From Gemmatimonadota bacterium (lineage in GTDB: Bacteria; Gemmatimonadota; Gemmatimonadetes; Longimicrobiales; Gaopeijiaceae): a DNA stretch of 49,942 nucleotides. The stretch lies in contig JAOUPR010000018.1 of NCBI GenBank assembly GCA_029879725.1, forward strand, positions 1 through 49,942, written 5' to 3'. Position 1 is the stretch's first letter; each line of letters opens with the position of its first letter. The notes beneath the pieces were generated by a model that saw only the letters and a list, made by a program, of their open reading frames with translations, made no database searches and was not told where the DNA came from. The position numbers were made by a program, and so were the translations under genes. This document shows, in pieces, positions 8,926 through 17,822 of this stretch.

Positions 8926-10449
8926 ATGAAGGCTCCCGTCATCCTGATGGTCGCGCCACCCGGCGCGAATCTCCTCCAGGGCACCGTGCCCCTCGAGGCC
9001 GCGGGATGCCGTGTCCTGTCCGCGCATACGGCGTGGTCGGCGCTGGAAACGGCCGCGGAGGTGGCGCCCGACGCCGTCCTGGTGGAGCTCGACGTTTCCG
9101 AGATCGACGGATTCGCCCTGGGGAGGAGCCTCAAGGAGAATCCCGCCACCGCGGATATCCCCGTCATCGCGGTGACCACCCGGTCGGGCAAGGTGCTGGC
9201 CGGGGCCCTTGAAGCCGGGGTGGACGCCTACATCGCGGCGCCGTCCGACCACACGTCTTTCTGGGCCGAAGTGTCCTCCATCCTCCAGTTCGCCACCCGC
9301 GAACACGATTCCGGCGCGGAGCCCGTGCCGGAGGGAGGCCATCCGATTCCCGACTGGAGGATGAGTCGGGGAAAGGTGCTGGTGGTGGAAGACGAGGCGA
9401 CCAACCTGAGGATCATGGAGTTCATCCTCGGTCAGGACGGTCACGAGGTCATCACCGCCATCACCGGGGAGGAGGGGCTCGAGATGGCGCGGGAGCACAA
9501 TCCCGACGCCATCGTGCTGGACGTGCTCCTTCCCGGCGAACTCGACGGGTACGACGTGTGCCGGGCCATCAAGGAGGGACCGGAGCCATTGCGGTCCACT
9601 CCGGTGCTCATGGTGAGCGTTCTCCTGGATCCACGGAACCGCCTGGAAGCCATCCGCGCCGGCGCCAACGATTTCCTCTCCAAGCCTCTCGAAGCACGGG
9701 AGTTGGCCATGCGCGTGCGGAACTACGTGTATGCGAAGAGGCTGCAGGACCGCGTGCTGTCGGATTATCAGCGGCTCACCGTGTTGGAACAACTCCGGGC
9801 CGGACTGACCCAGATGCTGGTCCATGATCTGAGGACCCCCATCATCGGGATCCGGGGATACCTGGACCTCCTCACCCTGGACTACGCCGAGACCCTGCCC
9901 GAAGAGGGCCAGCAGTTCCTCAGCCGTGCCATCCACAACACCGTCACGCTGCAGACGTTGGTCAACACGGTGATGGATGTGAGCCGCCTGGAAGAAGGCA
10001 GCCTTCCCGTGAATCGGTCTCCGGTGTCGTTGGGCGAGGTCGTGGCCGAGGCCAGGCGGATCCTGGGAGACGACGGGGACACGCTGGTGTCGATTTCCGC
10101 GGACATGCTCGCGAATTGCGACCAGGACCTCGTCCTCCGTGTGATGGTGAATCTCCTGAGCAACGCGCTGACCTTCTCACCCGAAGGGGGGGTGGAGGTG
10201 GCGGCCGAGGTGGGCTCCGAAGGTGTCCGGGTGGAGGTGCGCGACCGGGGGGAGGGCGTACCGGACGCCGAGAAGGAGCGGATCTTCGAGAAGTTCGTTC
10301 AGGGGAAGTCGCACGGGCACCGATCGACCTCGTCCGGTCTGGGTCTCGCGTTCGTGCGCCTGGCCGTCGAAGCACACGGGGGGACGGTCGGGGTGTTGGA
10401 CCGGGAGGGTGGCGGTAGCATATTCTGGTTCGAGATTCCCGCCGCCTGA
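8926..10449 (+). CDS. Soluble REC-REC-HisKA-HATPase histidine kinase with a degenerate first receiver
   Basis: Cytoplasmic signalling kinase (507 aa) with no signal peptide or membrane helix. Residues 1-120 have a receiver fold but lack all three key features. The acidic pocket reads MVAPP, the phospho-Asp position is Glu54 (VELDVSEIDG) and the conserved Lys is absent (AAPS). Residues 143-265 form a canonical receiver (VVEDE, Asp199 in VLDVLLPG, Lys in LSKP). Next come HisKA with His300 (VHDLRTP) and an HATPase_c domain (NLLSNA, DRGEGVP, SSGLGLAF). AGGA lies four bases before the ATG. The same architecture recurs at 13483, and the two share linker sequences, so they are paralogues. Gene order suggests co-transcription with the next two kinases. 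Confidence 0.88.
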   Translation: MKAPVILMVAPPGANLLQGTVPLEAAGCRVLSAHTAWSALETAAEVAPDAVLVELDVSEIDGFALGRSLKENPATADIPVIAVTTRSGKVLAGALEAGVDAYIAAPSDHTSFWAEVSSILQFATREHDSGAEPVPEGGHPIPDWRMSRGKVLVVEDEATNLRIMEFILGQDGHEVITAITGEEGLEMAREHNPDAIVLDVLLPGELDGYDVCRAIKEGPEPLRSTPVLMVSVLLDPRNRLEAIRAGANDFLSKPLEARELAMRVRNYVYAKRLQDRVLSDYQRLTVLEQLRAGLTQMLVHDLRTPIIGIRGYLDLLTLDYAETLPEEGQQFLSRAIHNTVTLQTLVNTVMDVSRLEEGSLPVNRSPVSLGEVVAEARRILGDDGDTLVSISADMLANCDQDLVLRVMVNLLSNALTFSPEGGVEVAAEVGSEGVRVEVRDRGEGVPDAEKERIFEKFVQGKSHGHRSTSSGLGLAFVRLAVEAHGGTVGVLDREGGGSIFWFEIPAA

Positions 10450-10487
10450 TCCATCCGTCCGCTTCCTTTCGCCGGGCCCAGTCCATA

Positions 10488-13478
10488 GTGCGTATCCGTC
10501 CGAATCCGATCATCGCGGTCGCGGCGTTCGCCGTGGTATCCGTCGGCTCCGCTCTGCTCCCTGCGCGGGTGGATGCCCAGGAGGTCGATTCGCTCCAGGC
10601 GGTACTCCCGGATGCGTCGGGTGGTGAGCGGCTGGAGATCCTGATTCGCCTGGCGAGCCTCCTGCGGGGGTCCGACCCCGAGCGGGGTCTGGCGATGGCG
10701 GAGGAGGCCGCGGTCCTCGCGCGGGAGTTGGACCTGCCGGCCCAGGAGGCCCTCGCGCTTCGGAATGCCGCGTTGATCCACATCGGATACTCCCGGTACG
10801 ATTCGGCCATGGCGCTGGGAGAGTCCGCCCGAGCGTTGCTGGGTGGCCTCGACGAGCCGGGGATCCTGGGGCGGATCCTGGAGACGCAGGGGACCGCGCG
10901 GTATTTCCAGTCGCGCTTCGACGACGCCACGCGGCTCTATGGGGAGGCCGCGGAGGAGTACCGGAAGATCGACTTCGCCGAGGGGCGGGCGGTCATCCTG
11001 AACAACGTGGCGGTGATCCTCCAGTCCCAGGGGCGGTACCGGGAGGCCATGGAGTACCACCGTCAGGTGCTGGACCTGCGTGAGGAACTGGGAGACCGGC
11101 TGGGCCGCTCCGACGTATTCACGAACATGGGCCTCATCCAGCAGGAACTGGGTAATCCCACGGAAGCCCTGGAACTCCAACGCCAGGCCCTGGCCATCCG
11201 TGACGAGATCGGCGACCGCCGCAAGGCCGCGGAGAACCACCTCAACATCGCGGGCATCTATTCTTCCCTGGCCGAGCCGGACTCCGCGCTGGCGTACGCG
11301 CTGGAGGCCGTCGTGATCGGAGAGGATCTGGGCGACCAACGAGTGCTGGGCCTCAGCCTCAGCAACGCGGCGGCCGCGTATCATGATCTCGGCGACATGA
11401 ACGCCGCGATGAGCGCGGCGTCGCGGGCGGCGGGGATCGGAGAGGAGATCGGGAACATGCTTCTCTTCGCGTCGGCGTCCGTGAACCTGGCCACGGTCCA
11501 CAAGAGTCTCGGTCAGACGGACCGTGCCATCCGTATCGCGTCCGATGCGGCCGTGGTGGCCGAGGACATCGGGTCGCGTCAGTACGCCCGCGACGCCTAC
11601 GGACTTCTGGTGGAGCTGTACGAGGCGAAGCGTGATTTCCAGAACGCGCTCCTCGTATTGCGGAAGTTCCAGGAGCATCGGGACTCCCTCCAGAGCGACG
11701 AAGGGCACCGGGCCGCGGCGGAGTTCCAGGCGCTGTACGAGGCCGAACGGAGCCGGCACCAGATCGACTCGCTGGGGGCGTACAACCAGGCACTGGCCCT
11801 TCAGGCGGAACGGGCGCGGGTGGGGCGGCTTCGCGTCGGCCTCGTGGTTGGTGCGCTCATGGCGCTGGTGCTGTTTCTCCTGTACCGCACCCGGGTGTCT
11901 GCCCGCGCGCGTACGCTGTCGGAGACGGCGAGGACCGCGGCGGAGCAGGCCAACAGGGCGAAGAGCGAGTTCCTCGCCACCATGAGCCACGAGCTCCGCA
12001 CTCCCCTGAACGCCATCATCGGCTTCTCGGAGATCCTGGCGGACCGGACCTTCGGCGATCTCAACGAGCGGCAACTCCGGTACATGGGGCACATCCACAC
12101 GTCCGGAAGGCATCTCCTGAGCCTCATCAACGACGTGCTCGACCTCTCCAAGGCCGAGGCGGGGAAGATGGAGTTGGAGCCTGCCTGGGTGAATCCGCGG
12201 GACATCGTGGAGAGTTCCGTGGTCATGATCCGTGAGCGTGCCGCGAAGAAGAACGTGCAGGTGCGAGTGGAATGCGCCCCTTCGCTCGTCGGAGTGCACG
12301 CCTTCCTGGACGAACGGAAGCTCAAACAGATCCTGTACAACCTCCTCTCCAACGCGGAGAAGTTCACGCCTGAGGGAGGATTGGTGCTCGTGACGGCGGC
12401 GCGCGGCGACGGTGAGCTGGTCGTACAGGTCGCCGACACCGGGACGGGGATCGCATCCACCGACCTGGGGAGGATCTTCGAGCCCTTCGAGCAGGTCTCC
12501 GTGGGAAGGGACCGGGAAGACGCCGAGCAGGTGGTGGGCACCGGTCTGGGCCTTCCCCTCACCAGACGTCTGGTGGAACTCCACGGAGGGAGACTGAGCG
12601 TCGAGAGCGACGGCTCGGGGGCGGGATCGACCTTCTTCGTGCACCTTCCGGTGCCGTTCAAGCCCATCATCGGAGACACTCCGGTCGAGCCGTCGCCGCA
12701 AGGCTCGCTCCCTGCCTCCACCGCTCCTCTCGTCCTGGTGGTGGAGGACGATCCTGAATCCGCACGTCAGATTTCGGCCCAGGTTCGGGAGGCGGGCTTC
12801 ACACCCGTGACCGTGTCCGACGGGGAGGCCGCCGTGGAGGAGGCAGAGCGGCTACTCCCCTTCGCGCTGACGCTGGACATGAACCTTCCCAGGATGGATG
12901 GATGGAGGGTCCTCGCCCGGCTCAGCCGCAACCCGGCGACACGGAGCATTCCCGTGGTCATCATCTCCGTGGAGGAGGAGCAGGTCCTGGCCCACGACTT
13001 CGGCATCGTGAAGTGGTTCTCCAAGCCGGTCAACCGGGAGGCGCTCATCGCGACGCTCCGGTCCATCACGCCGGTCACGGGGAATGGGACGGGGTACGTG
13101 CTCATCGTCGACGACGACCCCACCACCGTCGAGCTTCTGGAGACCGTCCTTCGGGGAGAGGGGTACCGTACCCGGGCGGCTCTGGGCGGCGCGGAGGCGC
13201 TCCACGTCATACAGGAGGACGAGCCCGCGGTGCTGGTTCTCGACCTGGTGATGCCGGAGGTGTCTGGTTTCGACGTGGTGCGCACGCTTCGGTCCAGCGC
13301 GCCGGGTCGCGACATCCCCATTCTCATCTACACGTCCATGGACCTCGACCGGGAAGACCGGTCGCAGCTCCAGGATGCGGTACAGGGGATCGTGTTGAAG
13401 TCGGAGGAGGGTCCACGCGCGTTGGCGGATCACCTGGTCAGGATCAAGGCGGCTTCCTCGAAAGCAGCAAGGAGTTGA
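10488..13478 (+). CDS. TPR-sensor hybrid histidine kinase (TPR-TM-HisKA-HATPase-REC-REC)
   Basis: Membrane-bound hybrid sensor kinase (996 aa). A signal peptide (about 1-31) is followed by about 400 residues of tandem TPR-like helical repeats (for example NNVAVILQSQGRYREAMEYH, NMGLIQQELGNPTEALELQ), presumably periplasmic. A single transmembrane helix lies at about 447-465. The cytoplasmic part has HisKA with His501 (SHELRTPLN), HATPase_c (NLLSNAEKF, DTGTGI, GTGLGLPL) and two canonical receivers (Asp797 in LDMNLPRMDG; Asp919 in LDLVMPEVSG). The GTG start has no strong ribosome site. The next gene begins 4 nt after the stop. There is no HPt or DNA-binding domain, so its output must come from elsewhere. 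Confidence 0.9.
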   Translation: MRIRPNPIIAVAAFAVVSVGSALLPARVDAQEVDSLQAVLPDASGGERLEILIRLASLLRGSDPERGLAMAEEAAVLARELDLPAQEALALRNAALIHIGYSRYDSAMALGESARALLGGLDEPGILGRILETQGTARYFQSRFDDATRLYGEAAEEYRKIDFAEGRAVILNNVAVILQSQGRYREAMEYHRQVLDLREELGDRLGRSDVFTNMGLIQQELGNPTEALELQRQALAIRDEIGDRRKAAENHLNIAGIYSSLAEPDSALAYALEAVVIGEDLGDQRVLGLSLSNAAAAYHDLGDMNAAMSAASRAAGIGEEIGNMLLFASASVNLATVHKSLGQTDRAIRIASDAAVVAEDIGSRQYARDAYGLLVELYEAKRDFQNALLVLRKFQEHRDSLQSDEGHRAAAEFQALYEAERSRHQIDSLGAYNQALALQAERARVGRLRVGLVVGALMALVLFLLYRTRVSARARTLSETARTAAEQANRAKSEFLATMSHELRTPLNAIIGFSEILADRTFGDLNERQLRYMGHIHTSGRHLLSLINDVLDLSKAEAGKMELEPAWVNPRDIVESSVVMIRERAAKKNVQVRVECAPSLVGVHAFLDERKLKQILYNLLSNAEKFTPEGGLVLVTAARGDGELVVQVADTGTGIASTDLGRIFEPFEQVSVGRDREDAEQVVGTGLGLPLTRRLVELHGGRLSVESDGSGAGSTFFVHLPVPFKPIIGDTPVEPSPQGSLPASTAPLVLVVEDDPESARQISAQVREAGFTPVTVSDGEAAVEEAERLLPFALTLDMNLPRMDGWRVLARLSRNPATRSIPVVIISVEEEQVLAHDFGIVKWFSKPVNREALIATLRSITPVTGNGTGYVLIVDDDPTTVELLETVLRGEGYRTRAALGGAEALHVIQEDEPAVLVLDLVMPEVSGFDVVRTLRSSAPGRDIPILIYTSMDLDREDRSQLQDAVQGIVLKSEEGPRALADHLVRIKAASSKAARS

Positions 13479-13482
13479 ACGC

Positions 13483-15009
13483 TTGAGCTACAGGATTCTG
13501 GTGGTGGAAGACCGGATGGTGAACATGGAGATGGTCACCGCGCTCCTGCAGGCGGCGGGATGCGAGGTGATCCAGGCCACCAGCGGTGAAGAGGGGGTGG
13601 ACCGAGCGCGCAGGGAGCAACCTTCGGCGATCCTCATGGACATCGGACTCCCGGGGATCAGCGGGATCGAGGCCACCCGCGTCCTCAAGGAGGATCCCGG
13701 TACCCGGGACATCCCGGTCATCGCCGTCACCGCACTGGCCCGCGGTGAGGATCGCGCGGCCGCCCTGGAGGCTGGATGTGACGGGTATCTCACCAAGCCC
13801 CTCGACACGCGGCAGTTCTGGGAGGAGGTGTCGGCGATCATCGAAGCGGCGCAGGTGGCGGGGGGTGGTCTGGCGGAGAGAAGACCTCCGCTGCTCACCA
13901 GTGACCCGTCGTTGACCCGCGGGAGGATCCTGGTCGTGGACGACGAGCCCGCGGCGCGCCACATGCTCGTGGACCTGCTCACCGCGGATGGCCACCACGT
14001 GACCGCCGTGGGTGAGGGCGAAAGCGCACTCAAACACGCGCGGAGCGATCCGCCCGACGTGATCCTCCTCGACGCACTCCTTCCGGGGATGTCCGGGTTC
14101 GAGGTGTGCCAATGGCTCAAGGCGGATCCGCGTACCATGGGTACCCAGGTCCTGATGGTGAGCGTGCTGCAGGAGAAGGAGGCACGGATCCGGGGGATCG
14201 CCGCCGGCGCGAACGACTTCCTCACCAAGCCTCTGGATCCACGGGAAGTGGGACTCCGGGTGCGCAACTACGTCATCACCAAGCGGCTTCTCGATCGTAC
14301 CGAGCAGGACCTTCGCCGGGTGCGGGAGCTCGAGTCGAGGCGCGAGAGTCTCACCCAGATGGTCGTGCACGACCTCCGCTCGCCGCTCATGGGGGTCATG
14401 GGGTACCTGGAACTCCTCGAGATGGATGAATTGGCGGGGATGAGTGAGGAGTCTGCGGAATACGTCCGCCGTGCGTTGCGGTCGGCGGAGACCGTGATCG
14501 AGATGGTGGACACGGTGCTCGACGTGGGGCGACTGGAAGAGGGTGCGATGCCCCTTCAGGTCAAGCGCGCGGATCTGCGGACGGTGGTCAGGGAAGCGGC
14601 GGCTCTCGTCGGGGGGCACGCGCCGCACGTGATCGTCGTGCCTGCGCCCACGGATCCGGTGGAGATCGATCATGACCCCGCCGTGATGCGCAGGCTCATG
14701 GTGAACCTCCTCTCGAACGCGGTGAAGTTTTCGCCGGCCCCGGGATCGGTGGTGATCTCCCTGGACCGGCGGGTCGGTGTGGTCCGGGTTTCCGTCGTGG
14801 ACCGGGGGCCGGGCATTCCGGAGGCATATCGTGCCACCGTGTTCGAAAAGTACATTCAACTCGAGTCACAGTTGGGGGCTCCACGGTCGTCGGGGTTGGG
14901 CCTGACCTTCTGTCGCCTGGCGGTGGAGGCGCATGGAGGAATCATCGGGGTGGACGCGCCCGAAGAAGGAGGGAGCGTGTTCTGGTTCGAGCTTCCGACG
15001 AGGGACTGA
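13483..15009 (+). CDS. Soluble REC-REC-HisKA-HATPase histidine kinase
   Basis: Cytoplasmic kinase (508 aa), paralogue of the gene at 8926. Both receivers look functional here: VVEDR, Asp53 in LMDIGLPG and TKPLD; then VVDDE, Asp197 in LLDALLPG and TKPLD. HisKA follows with His296 (VHDLRSP), and HATPase_c with NLLSNAV, DRGPGIP and SSGLGLTF. It starts at TTG 13483 with AAGGAG eight bases upstream, and directly follows the TPR kinase gene. The paired N-terminal receivers suggest that its kinase activity is set by phosphate received from a partner, plausibly the TPR kinase. That is inference from gene order and architecture. Confidence 0.88.
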   Translation: MSYRILVVEDRMVNMEMVTALLQAAGCEVIQATSGEEGVDRARREQPSAILMDIGLPGISGIEATRVLKEDPGTRDIPVIAVTALARGEDRAAALEAGCDGYLTKPLDTRQFWEEVSAIIEAAQVAGGGLAERRPPLLTSDPSLTRGRILVVDDEPAARHMLVDLLTADGHHVTAVGEGESALKHARSDPPDVILLDALLPGMSGFEVCQWLKADPRTMGTQVLMVSVLQEKEARIRGIAAGANDFLTKPLDPREVGLRVRNYVITKRLLDRTEQDLRRVRELESRRESLTQMVVHDLRSPLMGVMGYLELLEMDELAGMSEESAEYVRRALRSAETVIEMVDTVLDVGRLEEGAMPLQVKRADLRTVVREAAALVGGHAPHVIVVPAPTDPVEIDHDPAVMRRLMVNLLSNAVKFSPAPGSVVISLDRRVGVVRVSVVDRGPGIPEAYRATVFEKYIQLESQLGAPRSSGLGLTFCRLAVEAHGGIIGVDAPEEGGSVFWFELPTRD

Positions 15010-15117
15010 CCGGCCCCGGGCGTAGGCGCGGTCGCCGGGAGTGAAGATGGCGCCGCAACTCGGCGAAGGGGGTGCGAGGAGGGAGTTTCAGGGCAAAGGT
15101 GTGGGGAAATTTCCCGC

Positions 15118-15147
15118 TTGCTCCCCGGGTGTGGCCCTGTCTACAAT
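15118..15147 (+). promoter_or_regulatory. Sigma70-type promoter for the EF-G-like gene
   Basis: TTGCTC (15118-15123) and TACAAT (15142-15147) are separated by 18 bp. The -10 box matches five of six consensus bases. Transcription would begin near 15154 and give a leader of about 75 nt that contains the hairpin at 15171-15197. Confidence 0.6.
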
Positions 15148-15170
15148 CCGATACCGGTTCTGCCGGCACT

Positions 15171-15197
15171 CCACCGTGGCGGATGGATCCACGGTGG
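15171..15197 (+). promoter_or_regulatory. Leader hairpin before the EF-G-like gene
   Basis: Perfect 9-bp inverted repeat, CCACCGTGG at 15171-15179 and CCACGGTGG at 15189-15197, with a 9-nt loop. It ends 17 nt before the AGGAGG ribosome site (15215-15220). It could affect translation initiation or mRNA stability; no known riboswitch class is recognised. Confidence 0.5.
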
Positions 15198-15227
15198 CTC
15201 CCCCGTGTTACTTCAGGAGGACACACC

Positions 15228-17327
15228 ATGGCGTCAGCGAAGGAGTACACCACCGAGAACATCCGGAACGTCGTGGTTCTGGGCCATGGGGGAGCGGGAA
15301 AGACGAGCTTGATCGATTCCATGTGCTTCGTGGCCGGGAGTTCGAAGCGGCACGGTGACGTCGGTGAGGGGACGGCGCTGACCATGCACTCCCCCGAAGA
15401 GCACGCCCACGGGATCTCCATCCAGCTCACGCCGGCGTACGCGGAACACCTCGACACCAAGATCAACCTCCTGGACACCCCCGGATACCTGGACTTCGCG
15501 GGCGAGGCGCTCTCCGCGGTCCGGGTGGCCGATGCCGCCATCATTGTGGTGAGCGCCACCTCCGGGGTGGAGGTGGGGACGGAGCGGGTGTGGCAGTACT
15601 GCGAAGACCGGGGAATCCCCCGGATCTTTTTTGTCTCCATGATGGACAAGGAGCACGCGGACTTCGAGGGCGTCTTCCAGCAGATCAAGGATCGGCTCAC
15701 GCCCAAGGCGCTCCCGGTGGAGATCCCCGTGGGCGAGGGTGCCGACTTCCACGGCATCATCAACCTCTTCAGCGAGAAGACCCATCTGTACAGCAAGGGT
15801 ACCACGCGCGGAGAGTATGACGAAGCCGACATCCCCGAAGAGTTGAAGACCAAGGAAGCGCAGTGGGAGACGGAGCTCCAGGAGGTGCTGGCGACCACCG
15901 ACGAGAACCTTCTGGAGGAGTACCTGGAAGGGGGGCACATCTCCCGCGAGGAGGCCATCGAGGCCATGGCGCGGGGGATGGCGCGCTCGGAGGTGTTCCC
16001 GGTGTTCTGTGGTGCCGCGCCCCTCACCTACGGGATCAGGGCCCTGCTCCGGAAGGTGGTGGAGCTCTGTCCGAACCCGTCGGAATCCAGCGTCGAGGTG
16101 GCCACCCGGCCGGGGCTGGACCAGGAGGTGGAGGTGCACGCCACCGACTCGGACACGCTGGCCGCGCTGGTCTTCAAGACCGCCACCGAGCCCCACGTGG
16201 GCGAGCTTTCGTTCTTCCGTGTGTTCTCCGGGAAGATCACCAACGGGATGGAGGTGGTGAACGCGTCGGACGCGCAGTTCGAGAAGCTGAACCACCTGAG
16301 CATCTCCCAGGGGAAGGAGCGGCACGAGGTGGCGGCACTCCATGCCGGAGACATCGGTGTGGTCGCGAAGCTGAAGCACACCCACACCAACGACACCCTC
16401 TGCGACAAGGATCGCCCCGTGGCGTTGCGGAAGGTCGATCTTCCCAAGCCCGACATCGCCGTGGCCATCCGCGGTGAGACCCGCAACGACGAGGACAAAC
16501 TGGGAGAGGTCCTCCCCCGCATCCACGAGGAGGACCCGTCCTTCGTCTCCGAGTTCAATTCGGAACTCCACCAGACCATCGCCCGGGGGCTGGGAGAGCT
16601 GCACCTCGAGGTCCAGTTCGAGAGGATGGCGCGGAAATACGGCGTGAAGGTGCTGACCGAACAGCCGAAGATCGCGTACAGGGAGACCCTCACCGCCAAG
16701 GCCGAGGGGCAGGGCCGCCACAAGAAGCAGTCCGGTGGTCGGGGGCAGTTCGGTGACTGTTGGGTTCGCCTGGCGCCGAAGGAACCCGGAGGCGGGTACG
16801 AGTTCATCGATTCCATCAAGGGCGGGGTGATCCCCTCGAAGTACCTTCCCTCGGTGGATCGCGGAATCCAGGAAGCCGCCGCGAGGGGCGTGGTGGCGCA
16901 CTACCCTCTCGTGGACTTCTCGGCGGAGTGCTACGACGGTTCCTACCACGCCGTGGACTCCTCGGACATCGCCTTCAAGATCGCCGGATCGGTGGCGTTC
17001 AAGAACGTGGCGGAGAAATGCCGGCCGATTCTTCTCGAGCCCATCATGGAGGTGTCGGTGACGACCCCCGACGAGTACGTGGGAGACGTCATGGGAGACC
17101 TCACGTCGCGGCGCGGGAAGGTCCAGGGGATGAACCCCGAGTCCGGGCGGACGGTGATCCAGGCGCTGGTGCCGGAGGGAGAGTTGTACAAGTACGCCGC
17201 CGCGTTGCGGTCCATGACGCAGGGACGCGCTCACCACGCCAGGCGCTTCGCCGGTTACGAGCCGGCTCCGGAGCCGGTCGTGCAGAAGGTCAAGGCGGAG
17301 CGGGCGGCGGAGGCCGACGCGCACTGA
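15228..17327 (+). CDS. fusA: EF-G-2-like translational GTPase
   Basis: Ribosomal translocase-type GTPase (699 aa) with the full five-domain length of elongation factor G. ATG 15228 follows AGGAGG by 7 nt; the frame is open further upstream but has no comparable site. The P-loop is GHGGAGKTS (typical of EF-G-2, not the AHIDAGKTT of main EF-G), switch I reads HGISI where RGITI is usual, and the G3 motif is DTPGYLDF. The G4 motif, normally NKxD, reads SMMD (VSMMDKEHADF), so guanine recognition is altered. Domain IV is present (GGRGQFGDCWVRL). The gene is monocistronic with its own promoter. Whether this is the only EF-G in the genome cannot be seen here; the motifs suggest a second copy with a specialised role, so the symbol is approximate. 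Confidence 0.85.
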   Translation: MASAKEYTTENIRNVVVLGHGGAGKTSLIDSMCFVAGSSKRHGDVGEGTALTMHSPEEHAHGISIQLTPAYAEHLDTKINLLDTPGYLDFAGEALSAVRVADAAIIVVSATSGVEVGTERVWQYCEDRGIPRIFFVSMMDKEHADFEGVFQQIKDRLTPKALPVEIPVGEGADFHGIINLFSEKTHLYSKGTTRGEYDEADIPEELKTKEAQWETELQEVLATTDENLLEEYLEGGHISREEAIEAMARGMARSEVFPVFCGAAPLTYGIRALLRKVVELCPNPSESSVEVATRPGLDQEVEVHATDSDTLAALVFKTATEPHVGELSFFRVFSGKITNGMEVVNASDAQFEKLNHLSISQGKERHEVAALHAGDIGVVAKLKHTHTNDTLCDKDRPVALRKVDLPKPDIAVAIRGETRNDEDKLGEVLPRIHEEDPSFVSEFNSELHQTIARGLGELHLEVQFERMARKYGVKVLTEQPKIAYRETLTAKAEGQGRHKKQSGGRGQFGDCWVRLAPKEPGGGYEFIDSIKGGVIPSKYLPSVDRGIQEAAARGVVAHYPLVDFSAECYDGSYHAVDSSDIAFKIAGSVAFKNVAEKCRPILLEPIMEVSVTTPDEYVGDVMGDLTSRRGKVQGMNPESGRTVIQALVPEGELYKYAAALRSMTQGRAHHARRFAGYEPAPEPVVQKVKAERAAEADAH

Positions 17328-17358
17328 CCGGCGCCGGCACCCGCCGGCCGGTGTCTTT
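17327..17358. terminator. Terminator between the EF-G-like gene and the convergent cassette
   Basis: The arms ACCGGC-G-CCGG (17327-17337, one bulged G) and CCGGCCGGT (17344-17352) form a G+C-rich stem with a 6-nt loop, followed on the plus strand by gtcttt. It overlaps the stop codon of the EF-G-like gene and precedes the convergent stop at 17367, so it may serve both directions. Confidence 0.5.
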
Positions 17359-17366
17359 CGCCTGCG

Positions 17367-17822
17367 CTACACCCCGAACTGGCGGAGGTGGTGGTCCATG
17401 TGCCTGTACCCCCACCGCCCCCACTCGCCGCGCGTGAAGTCGCCGAACACCGCGTGGGGGGGGAGTCCCTTCCCGGAGGTGGCGACGAACCGGCCCAGCG
17501 CGGCGCGAAGCGCCTCCACGTCGGTGGAGAAGTCGACGGGGGGCGTGCCGGAGCGCTCCTGATCGAACTCCGGAGCGGTGGGCGCGCCCTCCATCCATCG
17601 GAGGGGGAGGGTGAACGCGACGAAGCGGATCAAGGTCCGGTGGAGCACGGTCCCCATGGGCTCGATGGGCCGCTCGCCCAGGGCCGCCCGGAACCCGTCG
17701 GTGAGGTGACAGACCGCCTGGTTCGGGGTCATGCGGCCCCACAGCCGAGCGCTGTCGGGGCGGAGCGCCCCCAGGCGGTCTTCGATGGCGTTCCGCCATT
17801 GCGGATCGAACAGAGTCTTCAT
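17367..17822 (-). CDS. DinB-like DUF1569 protein
   Basis: A 151-aa cytoplasmic protein with the DinB/DUF1569 helical-bundle pattern: a His early in the fold (AVCHLTDGF) and a C-terminal cluster YRHMDHHLRQ that would complete a three-His metal site. DinB-superfamily proteins include metal-dependent thiol transferases (for bacillithiol or mycothiol). That is notable next to a GCS2-type ligase, but the activity here is unknown. The start overlaps the preceding stop as ATGA. It is the last gene of the five-gene minus-strand cassette (C39-like, ATP-grasp, GCS2, amidohydrolase, this gene). Confidence 0.7.
   Translation of the reverse strand: MKTLFDPQWRNAIEDRLGALRPDSARLWGRMTPNQAVCHLTDGFRAALGERPIEPMGTVLHRTLIRFVAFTLPLRWMEGAPTAPEFDQERSGTPPVDFSTDVEALRAALGRFVATSGKGLPPHAVFGDFTRGEWGRWGYRHMDHHLRQFGV

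Noticed and set aside
10299-12701. Open frame of 800 codons antisense to the kinases
   Set aside because: Low-complexity His/Arg/Leu-rich translation with no family features; the plus strand carries complete kinase motifs.
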